Positions 19,887 through 31,540 of a DNA stretch of 64,000 nucleotides are shown here, one piece after another. Made by a program: the position numbers and the translations under genes. Positions within the stretch are counted from its first letter, which is position 1; each line of letters opens with the position of its first letter. The DNA lies in assembly GCA_014529385.2 (NCBI GenBank), contig CM043955.1, positions 151,888,140 to 151,952,139 on the forward strand, read 5' to 3'. The notes under the pieces were generated by a model. The model was given only the letters and a program-made list of their open reading frames with translations, ran no database searches and was not told the origin of the DNA. Origin of the DNA: Adiantum capillus-veneris (Eukaryota; Streptophyta; Polypodiopsida; Polypodiales; Pteridaceae).

Positions 19887-21829
19887 GGTTAAGGCTCGCT
19901 CAAAACTCTCAAGATAGTCCTTGACAAGCCCAACTTGGCTTATTGCAACTTATCCCTCGCTGCCCTTGATGAGGTCTCTCACAAGTTAGGAATTTTTGAC
20001 TTTTTGGTCTTTGGAAACTGTTCTTGGGGTACCCTAAAAGTTTGGATCTAGGAAACTTAGTAAAATTCAGCTCTAGTAAAACCTATTGCCTGCAAGCTTT
20101 CTTCCTAGCTATATCTGACTCAATTTGGAGTTGTGTATCAAAAGTTAGAGCACTTTTAGTGAAATGTACTTGAAACAACACTTGAAACATCACTCAAAAC
20201 AGTCTCAAGACCAGAACACAGGAACTTTGGCTTGTATCTTGTTCTCCAGAAGGTATTTTTAGCTCAAACTTGAGATTTGGGATGTCCTTAAGTATGTCTA
20301 CAATATAACCAAGTCAGATACCCCCACTATGCTGAGAGGTACATGGATCGCGATCCATGCTCCTGTCAATTTTTTTTTTTAATTTTCCCAAATTTTGACT
20401 GTGTGTAGACAAGGTCATATGTAGGCTATATACCAATTTTCATCAAATTCTGAGGTTGAGATACATGGATCGAGATCCATGTTTAACCACATCTAGACTC
20501 GATCTCTTAAGGGTTTGTTCCTGACTATGTACACAGGCTAAATCTCAAATCTTTTTGGATTTGGACTTGGTTTGATAGGTCAAATAGCCAGTACTAGGTA
20601 TGCACTGCGGTTTTTAGTCTGTCACGTGTTTTGCTCCCTTTTGACCCAAATTTGCTCAATTTTTTCCAAAACTGGACTTGGGGGATATGTTTCTTTGTGT
20701 ATGCACTACTGATGTGGAAAGTTTCAACTCAAGCTGTCACTATGGGTACATGGATCACGATCCATGTTTGGAGGCCAAATTGACTTCTTTTGGTACCATC
20801 AGAATCAGCATGACTAATAGGTCCTATGGTATCAAATTTTTTGAAAATGGACCTCTGGATTGAAAGTTAGGTCATATCTGGCACTTGCACATAGTACCTT
20901 GTAGTTCTGGGCTTTTGAACAGGTTTTGGATATCCAAATTCACTTTTGAAAAGACCACTAGACTCCTTGTGATGTCCTCTAGCTATGGGGCAAATATGGT
21001 ATCAATCTGTGACAAAGGAACATGGATCACGATCCATGTACCTATGTGTCAGATGGTAATGAAAATTCCCACACAGCTTCCCCTTGGTCTCCTGATGCTA
21101 GCTATGTGGTTTTTGTGTGATTTGGACTTGTTTAGGCTAGGCAAAAGTCAATTCATAGGTCTGTTTTAGGGTTTTCACCTTGAACTGTTCTTTGCACTTT
21201 TCACCCACTTTTTGAACTTTTTTGATAAAATTTCTTTGGGGACTTTTATTCACAATGGTCATTGTTACAGGCTGGAAAAGTTTCTGTCCAAAAATTTCTC
21301 AGGGGTACATGGATCACGATCCATGTTCCACCACTTTTGGATCTGAATTTTTGGTGTGATGATAGCTTATGATATTTGTAGTTTGCTCACCAAGAATTTT
21401 TGAATTTGGATAAATTTTGCCCAACCAAAATTGACTTCTACAGTCTGTTGTGGCAGTTTTGACAATGAACCGTTTCTGGCTCTTTTGACCACTTTCGGTA
21501 ACTTTTTTGCATATAGTTCTTTTGGGAAAAGTTGTTTGTCTATGTCTCAGCTACCTACTGCTCAAATTTTAGCCAAAAAAATCTCAAAATTTTTTCATGA
21601 GGTACATGGATCGCGATCCATGTTTGGAATCCAAACTGACATTTCTTAATACCATCAGGATCAGCGTGTTTACTAGATGCTATGGTATCAAAAGTTTTGG
21701 ATTTTTGGACTAGTTTTTGTCATTCAAAAAAAAGTTTTTCTGTCTGTCCTGCGGTTTTTGACTAGTTTCTGTATAAGGCTCTTTTGATAAACTTTTTTCA
21801 ATTTTTTGACATGATGCATGCTGGCGGAT
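19887..21829 (-). other. 5' leader of element A
   Basis: Non-coding region of about 1.9 kb between the LTR-like block and gag. It contains diverged repeats of about 285 bp, most carrying an ACATGGATCGCGATCCATGT-like palindrome. A leader of this length and layout also occurs in element C. Apparent open frames here are short and unconserved. Confidence 0.65.
20341..21623. repeat. Palindrome array in the leader of element A
   Basis: Six copies of the palindrome, with centre CGCG, CACG or CGAG: 20,341, 20,463, 20,748, 21,020, 21,307 and 21,604. Spacing is 122 and then 285, 272, 287 and 297 bases. The copies at 20,748 and 21,604 also share about 100 bases of flank (CCATCAG-ATCAGC-TG, CTATGGTATCAAA), so the array is built from diverged tandem units. 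Confidence 0.9.
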
Positions 21830-22412
21830 ACGCCGCGACGAACGTCAGCACATCGAGAACTCACCTAACAAGATTTGTCAGCTGAGGACGAAGCTCAATC
21901 CGTAGGCGCATGGAAGCAAGCATAGGGTGTCAATCTACCCTCAACCGACTCTCGACTACTTCCTACAGAGGTCTCTGCCCAATGTCTAAGCTACAGCCTT
22001 CAGGAGTACCCACCAAGTAGGTGTTGGCGCGTAGCTCTCTTCGGGGGCAACACGCTGCACTTCTCCGCACTCGATTTTGATCACCGTTGCGTGCGTAGCG
22101 TCCATATAAAACGCTCACTCTCTCTCGTACACAGAGTACGCTCACTCACACAGACAAAACTTATAAAAATGACAAAGGGTCTTTTGCATTAAGGTCAAAA
22201 GTGGTATAAATACCTTACAATCTCAAACTCTAATGTTCCAATTTAACCATTTACTCAGTCTAAATGTCAAAAATGGGATACAATCTGGAAGCTTCTGCAA
22301 GCCCCACTATTTACAAAGGTGAAACGAGAGTTTTTCTCAATTAAGGAATAATTACAAAAAATAATATCCTGTCGGGCAATCATCCTCTGTTGGGTGTGTC
22401 GAGCCGCGAACA
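21830..22412 (-). mobile_element. LTR between elements B and A
   Basis: On the reverse strand the block starts TGTTCGCGGCTCG at 22,412, right after a purine tract that follows ORF3 of element B, so it is B's 3' LTR. Its other side runs straight into the leader of A, so it may also act as A's 5' LTR. A TATA-like TTTTATATGG lies near 22,105 on the reverse strand. I did not find an Asp-tRNA site at its left edge, and the exact left limit is uncertain. Confidence 0.55.
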
Positions 22413-22424
22413 CTCCTCTCCTTC
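22413..22424 (-). other. 3' polypurine tract of element B
   Basis: The reverse strand reads GAAGGAGAGGAG directly before the TGTTC of the LTR. This marks the 3' end of the internal region of element B. Confidence 0.65.
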
Positions 22425-22477
22425 TAGTTCACCTTGTCCCCGACATGGCAGTAGAGCTGCTTCTTCAGTGGAGGCTT

Positions 22478-25400
22478 TCGCGCATCTTCAAAAGAGACTC
22501 ATACCGTGCATGTTGGGCCAGTAATGTAGGGCTGAATATTTCTGTATTGATGGTGAAGAAACCGGTGTAGAAGGCTTCTTCAAAGGCCTGGAGATGATAC
22601 GAGGGCAAAAACATGATTCACTGATAAAGGGCATGTATCACCTCATGAGAAGGTTGAGCAGACAGACCATATGCACATCTATATGTGTCTTGCAAGAAGA
22701 AGATGCTGTCTGTTGCCTGTCCAGGTTTAAAGATTTCAAAAACCGCAAGAAGGGTTTTACAGATTTTTCTGAGCATGATGCAAGAGAGGTCAGGTGAGCC
22801 AGTGAACAATTAAATGGCGCCCGTTAGGGTTTTCACCATGTATTTCTCAGTCATTCTCTCGCCTGCCTTCAAGCTTGGCAGCTTTGGGTAGTTGAGCCAT
22901 GTGGGTTGGCTTTTCTGCAGTAGCTCTTGTGCTTTCCAGGTCCGCATCCTTGGTAGAGGGCAAAAGCTAAGGTTGTCTCTGATTCTTTTAGGCGCCTCTA
23001 CCAGATGAACCAAATATTGCGGGTATTTGGTTAGCCATGCCTTTCTCCATTTTGGCTGAGAGTCCACAATCAGCTTAACTCCTTCTGGTTTGGAGATATC
23101 TTCTTTGTATAGTGGCACTATTTTCTCCTCTTTAATCCGTTCGTTTATTGTAGCAGCTTCATACTTGAGAAGAGGATATGGGAGAGAAGTTTGTAGCCAT
23201 TCATTTTGAATGACATTGGCATCTAACTTCTGAATGGTCATAGACTTAAATACTCTCTGCTCCCACTCCATTGCTTCTTTGGCCGTGTCTTTTATTGCCG
23301 CTTCCATTGTCTTTTGTAGATTTTCTTCTTCTTCTTGTGTCAGATCCTGGGGCTCTTGGGATGGTCCCACAAGGATGTCCTCTTGCATAATGGTGTTCAC
23401 TCGATCCGACACATTGTCTATGTCAATGCCCTCCATTACTGCTGGCCCTGTGCTCAAGTGTTTCTCTTCAGTCTGCTGTTGGCCTTTCAGCTCATCTATC
23501 TGCTTCTGATATGCTTTCTTTTCCTGTTCATCTTGATCTCCCATGTTCACTAAGAGGTCGTTCAATTGTGCATTGGCTTTTTCAGCCTCTTCTAGCTTCC
23601 TCTTGGTGTCTTCATTTTCTGTTTGCAATCTCTTTAGGTCCTCGTCCATCTTCTTTTTCAAGGCTTCTAGCTCATCTTTCATGGCCTTGTTCTCATCTTC
23701 CAGACGGTTTTGCATTACTAGGGAGCCCTCGGCCAACATCAGTCTTTATCTCTTCTCTAGTGTCAACTCCTTTCGGAGTTCCTTCATCTGTTCTTCATAT
23801 AGATCATTCTTTGAAGCAGTGCTAGTCGATGTAGCAGCTCTGACTTTGGCCGGAGATGCCCTTAGCCTTTGGATGGTCTGATCTTTCACTTTCATTTGAT
23901 CTTTTAGCTCTATCACTTCATCCTGGCTTGCCTCATGTTCTAGCTCAGCCTTTTCCTTAGCATTCCTCAAAGTTTTAACCTCTTTGGACTCATCAGCAAG
24001 CTGTAGTGTGAAATTGTCCCTCTCTTTCTCCGCATCTGTCCAATGATTTTTTGATTTTTTTGTACTCCTCCTCTGCTCTTTGAAGCTTTTGTTCTGTTGT
24101 CTGACTCTGTCTTTCCATCTCTTGGCATCTTTGTAGTGCCGTGTCCAGATCGGCTTGCAGCTTGGTTTGTTTCTCTGTGAGTCCACTTCGGCTTTGATGT
24201 GAACTTCATTTGTTTTGAGATTATCAATTTCAATCTCAATGGGGGACATCGACCTTGCTCTGAGCCCCGTGAGTTTTTGCATCACTTCATCCCAATCATT
24301 GGTTTGTGGTTGTAGATCCACTGTATCTGTGGCCATCTCCTTCAACTCCACTAACCGAGGGCTCTGCATATATTCCTTGGGTGTTGTACTCGACAACTCA
24401 AAAGCTGCATTAGCTACCTCTTCTTGAGAGTACCCAACAGCTAGGAGATCAAGAAATATTCTATAGTTTCTTTCTTCTGGATCTGGATTCTCATCTTTTG
24501 GCTCAACTTCTGCCTTTTTCTCTTCCTCTTTATTCTTCTCTTTCTTGGAGTCTTGTTGCCCATCAGGTTTGTTCAACTCCTCTTTTTGTTGGGTTTGGGG
24601 AGGACTAAGAGGAGGTGGTGATGGTGGTGGACGGGATTCTTGGCTTGATGTTGGAGTTGGTTGCTTCCTCTTAAAATCCAGATCCGCCTTTGTTTTCCTC
24701 TCTCTTTCTTGGCCTTCCTGCTCTTCTAGCAGCTGCCGTCTCACTTCGTCAACCTCTTCTTCTGTAAAAGGTATATTTGGGATATTCTCCACTGTAGCAT
24801 CTAAGATCTCGAGATTCTTGATATAATCTTCAAATCGATCCCTTTGAATCCTTCGGGATGATCCAGACATAGCCTCAAGTGATGGCTTCCATAACTCGGT
24901 CAGATCCCCTTTCAGCGCTCTCTCATCTCTGAAACTTTCCATTAGTCTTTCTAGCCTTGCCGATTTCTGTGACTTTGTTTCCTTTACTGGCACCTGTAGA
25001 GTTTCTTTCTTTTCCTTCTTTGGCTCTGGAGGCTCTTCTAGCACTGTCTCTAAATCGCACTTCAACCTCGTGGCTACCCTGGGCGCCTTAGGAGGTTCTT
25101 CTTCTTTGTCTTCCTTCAGCTTGATCCAATCATTTTGTGAGGGTGGTAGAGGCCAGTTTCACTTGGCATGCAATGCTCCATAGACGACTTTGGTTATCAA
25201 CTCATCATACACAATATAGGTGGGATTTTCGGTCCTCATCTTCACAAGATTGTCGTGGATGTAAGCGGCATAGTTTATCCCTTTGGTTTGCTTTTCTGCA
25301 TTGCCCAGGTGAAAGTGGTGGCAATAGCTCCAAGTGGCATCCTGTATTTCTGTGGCCGCTTGGTACACATGTGGAAATACTGATTGTATAGTTGGCTCAT

Positions 25401-25958
25401 GATAGCCACCTTCGGGTTTGCATCTTCAAGTGTATAGCTATTCTTCTTTTTCGAGTAGACCTTAATGTCATCTCACCTCTTTGTCACACTGTCTCTTTTG
25501 TTAGAGATGTCAAGTGCTGCTGCCACCACCTTCTCTGTGATGAAAATCATTGTATTAGGTTTGCCTTGCAGATCTGTAACTCTGGCTATGCCATCCTCTT
25601 TGATTGTGGTGACAAATTCCCACACTCTTTTAACATCAATCCTTGCTGGCAAGGCTTCAAAGTAATTGTGGAGATCCAGTTTCTCCAAGTAGTCCCCCAT
25701 CTTGCTCCTGACAAACTCATTGAGCTCTTGAGGTATCATGGGTAGCTCCACTGCATTTCCCTCCGGATCTTTAAATACTCCCTGGTAGATTCTTAGGTCA
25801 TTGGTTTCTAGCAGGTCATCTTGAATCCAAGTGCTTGTGGGCTTCAGGGTTCCCTTTGGGATAACAAAAGGCTCCACTTCTTCTAAGTAGTCCTTGATAG
25901 TCATCCTCTTCTTCTTTGTAGGTGATTTTGTGGCTGCCATGGATCCTGTTGCACTCAA
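22478..25958 (-). pseudogene. ORF3 of element B (coiled-coil protein after pol)
   Basis: About 1,150 codons in several pieces: 161 codons from Met at 25,958 to TGA at 25,473, a short frameshifted piece, 439 codons (25,065-23,746), 309 codons ending in TAA at 22,810, and a conserved tail to 22,478. The N-terminus (KRVWEFVTTIKEDGIARV) faintly resembles the putative plant transposon protein domain of Athila-like elements. The middle has a Pro-rich patch and long heptad coils rich in Glu, Lys and Leu. The tail has SPDLSC and FLPSYHLQAFEEAFYTGFF. I see no signal peptide or membrane segment. Function unknown; C has the same ORF in the same place. Confidence 0.75.
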
Positions 25959-28569
25959 TAGTTCAAAGTTAGCGTTTTTTTACATATTAGCTGATAAACT
26001 GAGTTCTGACTACCCAAATGACTTGAAAATTGAAATAAAAACTCAAAAGGAACTACGGAAACCCTGCATGTGCCCACAATAGATTTTTGGTTGAAAAATA
26101 ATCATGTAGACATCCTACGCGTAGGATGTCTACCTTCTCTGATTTTGGTGAAACTTGACAGGCTTGTGGCCCTTGACCTGTGCAACATGGCTATGTACTT
26201 GGAATTTGGTTTGGACATCAAAAAGTACAATTTTGAGTAGATTTAGGCTTTTGGCTCACAAATTGGGTAGGATGTCCTAAACAGGTGGCAAATGATATTC
26301 AATTGGGTTGAAATTTGATATATAGGCTTCTTATACCATGTAAAAGGCTCCCATGAAGTCAATTCCTGCACAGAAGGTCAGTATGACACTAGAGACATCC
26401 TACGCGTAGGATTTCTATTTTCTTAGAATGACTTGAATTTGGTTCTATGGGTAGCCCTTAGCATGTAGAACATGTCCCTGCTCTTAGATTTTGATTTGGA
26501 TAAGCATTGGTGTTGTTAAGAGCATGTGTAATGTTTTTAGGCTCAAAAAGTGCATCTTGGAGGTTTTGGGGGCCAAATGTGATGGGTATGGCTTGAAATT
26601 TGATACATGAGCTTGTGAAGGTGTTATAAAGATATCTGGAACTCAAAAACACCAGTTGGAGGTCAAATAGTTCATTTAGACATCCTACGCGTAGGATGTC
26701 TATTTCATTAATTTTCATATTTGACCCCACAATTAGCTTGGCAATGTGCTAATGAGTATATTGTGCAAGTTTCATGTGATTTGGACTAGTTTTGGTAGGT
26801 CTATGACCCATTATTGCCTCTATGCGCTGACTTTCTGTTTTTTGATGCATATGAGGTCAACTCTTGTCCAAATGTGATGAAACTTAATGGCTAGCATGTA
26901 TAAGCTATGTAGAAGCTGTGTATGAGGTGAGATGTTGCGTTTGATGCCCAAACATGGCCTTGAGACTACACGTAGCATGTCTCCTGGTGAATTTTATATG
27001 AGAAATGCTACTGGTACATGCCCTGAGCCCCCTTGAGTCCCCTTTAAGCCCTATTTCAATAAAAAAGTCAAAAAGATAAATAGAAACTCCCTGTTTGGCT
27101 TTCAAAGCCTTTGAGCCGTTTTTTGACTCTTGGAGTGCTTTTCGGCGATGAAATTTTTTGATGTTAGTCTCCATAGCTTCATGGTTCCTTGGGGATCCTT
27201 GCCATATGGTTGTTGTTGGCTTTGGCTTCATCGGGGCTCCGTTTGGCATTTTGTCGCTCTGGAAGCGCCGGTGGTTGCGTTTACATGTCATCGATGACTT
27301 GTGGTGGTCTACCACCATAGGACATGGTTGTTGATGGTCTAGGAAAGCCGCTCGTGAAGTTTGGTGGCAAACGAACATCCGGTTTGGCCGTGAGAGCTAG
27401 TTGACGCTTTGTGTGTCTGATGCCGTTTCTAAAGCTTAGTCTCTCTTCGGTTCGCCTTATGGCCATGTGGGCTATATAGCCTTGTAGAGCATGTCGAGAT
27501 GCTCCTACCCATGAGTTTTGGTAGCATTTGGGCGACTTTCCACCGATTTACCACTTCGTGGCCTCTTGCAGGGCTCTAGAAGTTAGGGTTTTTTGCCACC
27601 TTTGTGCATTCAAGAGTGGTCTCCTGTGATAGGGTAAACCGCCGATGAAGTCTTATTGCTTTTGGGTAAGCCGTTAGGTGGCCACCTCTACCTGTAGGTC
27701 TCTATTGCCCGTTCCCGTGTGAACCCTACACTAGTTTTCGCGACAAAACATCAAACATGCGCGAAAAGCTCAAGGTGGTGAGCCTACATCTCATATCTAG
27801 AGCCTTTCGGGTGGTCGTGCGCGTCGTAGAAGCAGCTGGAAGTCCGGTTCGCTCTAGGTGGCAAGAGCTCTCTCTTAAGAAGGAAATAGTAGAAATGAGC
27901 TCTAAGTGAAGTGAAAAAATCTTATAATGGGGGTCTCCGAACCATTTTCTATAAAATTTGACATGTGCTCCCAACTTCTTGTGAGATGCGGTTTAGGCTC
28001 GAAAAGTTCTTGATTTGGACTCTGTTTGCCCAATTTCCGAGAAATTTGACATTTCGGTCAAAATCTGGCCAAAACACGCCTTCCGCTCCATTCACATAAT
28101 TGTACCCCCATTGTACCATAGGTTGTCCTATAGTCACCGATTATCCCCATATTTTTTGTTTTTCATTACGACCGTATTTCACCCGCTTTTTGTATTTTTG
28201 AAGTTTTTATGCCGATAATTAGTAAAATTAAAAAGAAAATAGCAAATTAAACCCAAAAAATCCCCAAAAATCATAATAACTCAAAACATCACCACAAAAC
28301 ACCATATACACTCACATGAAGTTTTTATGGCCGGATTTCTTTGTTTTACTAATATTTTACTTGAAAAATGGCTATTTTTACATATATACACACACCTAGG
28401 GGCCTGATTTGGCGTTTGGCCCCATATACTTGTAGATTCGTGCTGTATAAGGGCATATGTACGTAGGTTAGTTCAAAAAATTTTGCAATCAAACGAAAAC
28501 CCTTCAAAATAGTCAAAAAACATGCCCTTTTTTGCTCTTTTTACCTTTATTGGGTCCGCATTGAGAATG
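25959..28569 (-). other. Spacer between pol and ORF3 of element B
   Basis: Non-coding stretch of 2.6 kb. Near ORF3 it carries a palindrome array; further out (28,380-28,430) it shares short words such as GGCCCCTAGG with the same region of element C. Several open frames of 60-160 codons exist but are not conserved with C and look accidental. Confidence 0.6.
26106..26702. repeat. Palindrome array in the spacer of element B
   Basis: Three copies with the core CATCCTACGCGTAGGATG: a perfect 28-base palindrome at 26,106-26,133, one with a single mismatch at 26,393-26,416, and a perfect 26-base one at 26,677-26,702. Spacings are 287 and 284 bases. A half-site, GTAGGATGTCC, lies near 26,267. The length and symmetry are beyond chance for DNA of this composition. 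Confidence 0.9.
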
Positions 28570-28586
28570 CCTCCCCCCCTCCTCTC
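28570..28586 (-). other. Internal polypurine tract of element B
   Basis: The reverse strand has 17 purines in a row, GAGAGGAGGGGGGGAGG, followed by GCATTCTCAATGC, a small stem-loop. Element C has the matching tract at the same relative place, with the same GCATT-AATGC stem. It lies about 100 bases after the W-x-P-K region and about 6 kb before the true 3' PPT. Confidence 0.7.
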
Positions 28587-29400
28587 GGACGACCAGGTAT
28601 CACCTCGGGGTATGTGCAGTGCATGGGTTAAAAATTGTGCTAATGCTGGCCTTGTAATGTGGCCCTATTTGATGCATACTCAGTCAATGCATGGAAAAAT
28701 CAATGCTGTGCGAGAGGAGGGAATAAGCAAGATGCTTATTTGCATTCGACATCGAGGTTTCCTATTTGTTGTTGATTTGGTTGGCGGATTTTCTTTGCAA
28801 GTAAAAGTTGTAACTCTACAGTTCTCTGTTTGATCATCTTTCTTGCAAAAGTCGCTTGGTTTGCCGATACTGTCGAATTGGCCGTGGTTGTCTCCGTGGA
28901 GAGAATTGTCGTGGCTGAATTGGCCGTAGTCTTTTTCTCTTTTGCTTGCCATTTGTAGCTTTGTTTTGGAGGTTTTTGTAAGTTTATTGCCACGTCCGTG
29001 GTCGTCATTATTGTTCTGTTGATCGGCACCCACATAGATCGGTTTGCCGGTTTCATACATAGTGTGTGTCTGCATGCTGGTGTTGCTTGTACTGAAGGGA
29101 GTTCTTGTTGCTTTGGTTTCGGGATTGAAATGAGAGTCGCATTTAAGTTGTTACTGAGCATTCTCTTTGGGATCCATATCTTTTTTATTCCCGTGGTTGT
29201 TGGTTGAACTGTGTTCTTCTGTTGACTTCTACTGTTGTATTGTGGTTTGTATGCCATGTCACTTCTATCCTTTTGTACCCATACTTGTTTTTCCCGTGTT
29301 GCTAACCTTGATCTATTCACTGTGGTCTATGTTGTGTTATTTTTGTAGTGAACATGGTTGGTAGAACCCTAGTTGTTCTCCATGGGTATCGTGTTGTTCT
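28587..29400 (-). pseudogene. W-x-P-K repeat domain of element B
   Basis: Reverse frames between 29,320 and 28,680 show KQVWVQKDRS, KKIWIPKRML and SMWVPINR, then a Gln-, Thr- and Asn-rich basic tail ending in a segment (VELQLLLAKKIRQP) nearly identical to VELQLLIAKKICQP at the end of the same domain in element C. The strongly conserved end argues that the domain was under selection. No known family recognised. Confidence 0.65.
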
Positions 29401-29439
29401 TTAGTGGCACCCATCCTTTTGGTTATTTATCCAGTGATT

Positions 29440-29870
29440 GTGATGCTGTCATCTGGTTCTTTTGGGTTTGCTGAGCAAAGGCTACCACCTGTTGTTCTTG
29501 TGCATGCTAAATTTTGATTGTATCCGAATTCCAATCTATCTACACATTATACTCTTTCTGCCAAGGTTGTCCCAACCAAATGGGGTGTAGTGTGCTCGCA
29601 TCCTCAACCACGTAACTTGTGGGGGTAAATATATTGATGTATTTGTACATGCAATATAGTCCAGCCCAATGTTCCTAGTGAATGTGATGTACTACTTTCC
29701 AACACTTGTGGAGTAGGATGTAGGTGATCTTTGGGCTTGAGCTGTTTATAGAATTTGTAAGAGATCAGATTTGCTTGAGCTCCAGAATCAATCAATGCCA
29801 TCGATTCAACTTGATTGCTACCCACTTTGACTGCAATTATTAAGTTCCAGTGTGTCTTCACCAAAATTCA
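29440..29870 (-). pseudogene. Second retropepsin-like domain of element B
   Basis: Contains an intact aspartic-protease site, ALIDSGAQANLISYKFY (D-S-G-A at 29,778-29,789), and about 85 residues later WLGQPWQKEYNV followed by a stop and IDWNSDTIKI, matching the I-L-G-x-x-W-L-x-x-x-x-x-x-I-D-W pattern of a retropepsin's second half. It lies after the integrase, not before RT. The first protease of B has lost its catalytic Asp while this one keeps it. Confidence 0.65.
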
Positions 29871-29889
29871 TTAATCGAATAGCATTTAT

Positions 29890-30459
29890 TCACAACGGTG
29901 ATCCACTTTGCTGTTGTTGTCGTAGAAGCCTTCTTTTTGCAATGCGTTCTTTTGCTTCTGCTTGGGCTTCTTCTCGTACCCTCTGTTTCTCCTTCATCCG
30001 TTGTTTTTCTTGATGGATTTGTTGAAGCATATCTTGTGTTAGTGGTAAATGATACTTTTTTAACCGACACCCACTAATCCAATTTGGCATTTCTTCTCCT
30101 GCCAATGTAGCAAGTTTGACAACCCCACTTTGTGATAAGTCACTAATCACAAAGGGTCCCATCCCTCGCTTTTGAAGTTTCTTGGCATGTTGCTTCAAAG
30201 TATAAACAAGTACATAATCACCTATTTTGAACTCTTTCGTACGCACATGCTTGTCAAAAAACTCTTTCTGTCTTCTCTTTTTAGCATAGATCGTAGCTAC
30301 AGCTCTCAGTCGAAGATCATCTAGCTTTTCAAGATCATCTATTCTTGAAGAGAGCTCATGCCTTGTCCATTCTAAGCGTTTCGCTACTCGTAGAGTTGGA
30401 ACTAAAAACTCTACGGTGTTGTTCCGATTGATGTTTTGTAAGCTACCCTGTATGTCCAT
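29890..30459 (-). pseudogene. Integrase C-terminal domain of element B
   Basis: A 189-codon open frame. It carries KKRRQKEFFDKHVRTKEFKI, GDYVLVYTLKQHAKKLQKRG, MGPFVISDLSQSGVVKLATL and WISGCRLKKYH, the GPF/GPY-type fold that contacts DNA at the end of gypsy integrases. It ends in a strongly charged helix of about 55 residues (Glu/Arg/Lys/Gln) rather than in a chromodomain. Closely matched in element C. Confidence 0.85.
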
Positions 30460-30924
30460 AGTTTTGAGTGTAACTGATGATCCCAGTCTGTCCTTAACTC
30501 TGATACAATTTTAGTCAAAACAGTACATAGTGTTTTATTTGTGGCCTCAGCTTGTCCATTTGCCTATGGATGATATGGAGCAGATTTTCTATGTATGACC
30601 ATGAATTCCTCTAGCAGATATTCAATGACTTCATTAAGAAAATGGTTTCCTCTATCACCGACAATTTCTATTGGTAATCCATATCGAACAAAGACATTCT
30701 CATACAAAAATTGCAGTGGTTCTTGCGTCTGCTTTTTGTGTTGCTTTGGCTTCCGCCCATTTTGTGAGATAGTCCGTAGCCACAATGATATATTGGGTAT
30801 GGGTGCGATATGCAGGGGGTAAAATAGGCCCCACAAAATCAATTCCCCATTTTGCAAATGCCCATGCCCCCATCATTGGCCTTAATGGCATCTCATCTCT
30901 CTTTATTGGCACCTTAGTGCGCTG
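30460..30924 (-). pseudogene. Integrase core of element B
   Basis: Catalytic core with the first Asp in KWGIDFVGPI and the second in GDRGNHF. The Glu segment NGQAEATNK follows after a stop near 30,564. All three D, D, E residues can be seen, so the core lost function through stops and not through its active site. The TDYLTKWAEAKA strand between the first two acids is intact. Confidence 0.85.
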
Positions 30925-31429
30925 ACATGCGTCACAACGCTTTACAAACTCCTCAACATCCATGTGCACTGTAGGCCACCATATTACTGCAGTTAAGACA
31001 GTTTTTGCCGTCTTATCATCCGAAAAATGGCCTCCACTTATTCCTCCATGTGCGTGTTCTAGAATCAGCAGGTATTCACTTTCACTTGCATAGATTCTAA
31101 GTTGATTGTACTTTCCTCGCTTGTAGAGTTGATTTCCAATTAAATTAAAGTCGCGAGCCTCCAGATCTATAGCCCTTTTTTGCGCTTTTGTTATGTTTTC
31201 AGGAAATGTCCTTGTTGTTAAGAAATAAATGATATATTGACTCCATGCAGGTGCAATGTTTACCTGAAACAATGTCGCGTGATCCACCAATCGTTTGGCA
31301 CTACATATAGTACAATTGTTTAGCATAAGCATGTGTGTTAGCAGACATAGTTGGCCAATAAAATCCTAATTGTTGCAGTCTGTGGTGTGTTTTCATTGTT
31401 TAACAATGAAATGCACAATCTTGGATGTG
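30925..31429 (-). pseudogene. Two successive H2C2 zinc modules of element B
   Basis: The module before the core has H-X6-H (HAHGGISGGH) and CDAC, the normal gypsy arrangement. About 125 codons upstream is a second one: H at 31,427 and 31,406 (SHIQDCAFHC, again H-X6-H), then GFYWPTM and CTIC. An in-frame TAA and a frameshift damage the upstream copy. The same pair exists in element C. In the family one such module helps integrase multimerise and bind LTR ends. Confidence 0.7.
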
Positions 31430-31540
31430 TGATTCTTCAAAATAATACTCGAATTCCTCTGGATTTATACATAATTGTAGAATTTGGTCCGAGCCTAGAT
31501 GGTACAGTTGTCCTGCAATCAACTGAAAGTTTTTTTTTTA

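Larger units (their letters stand above)
14968..21829 (-). mobile_element. Element A: gypsy element without RT, RNase H or integrase
   Basis: A reverse-strand relative of elements B and C. In order it has a leader with palindromes, gag, zinc-knuckle region, retropepsin 1, then directly the second retropepsin-like domain and the W-x-P-K repeat region. The roughly 4.5 kb that encode RT, RNase H and integrase in B and C are missing, so A would depend on enzymes from a relative. An LTR adjoins at the right; no 3' LTR was found. Confidence 0.75.

Noticed and set aside
26905-27378. 157-codon reverse-strand open frame in the spacer of B as a gene
   Set aside because: It has no counterpart in the spacer of C, has an unbiased residue composition and no domain.
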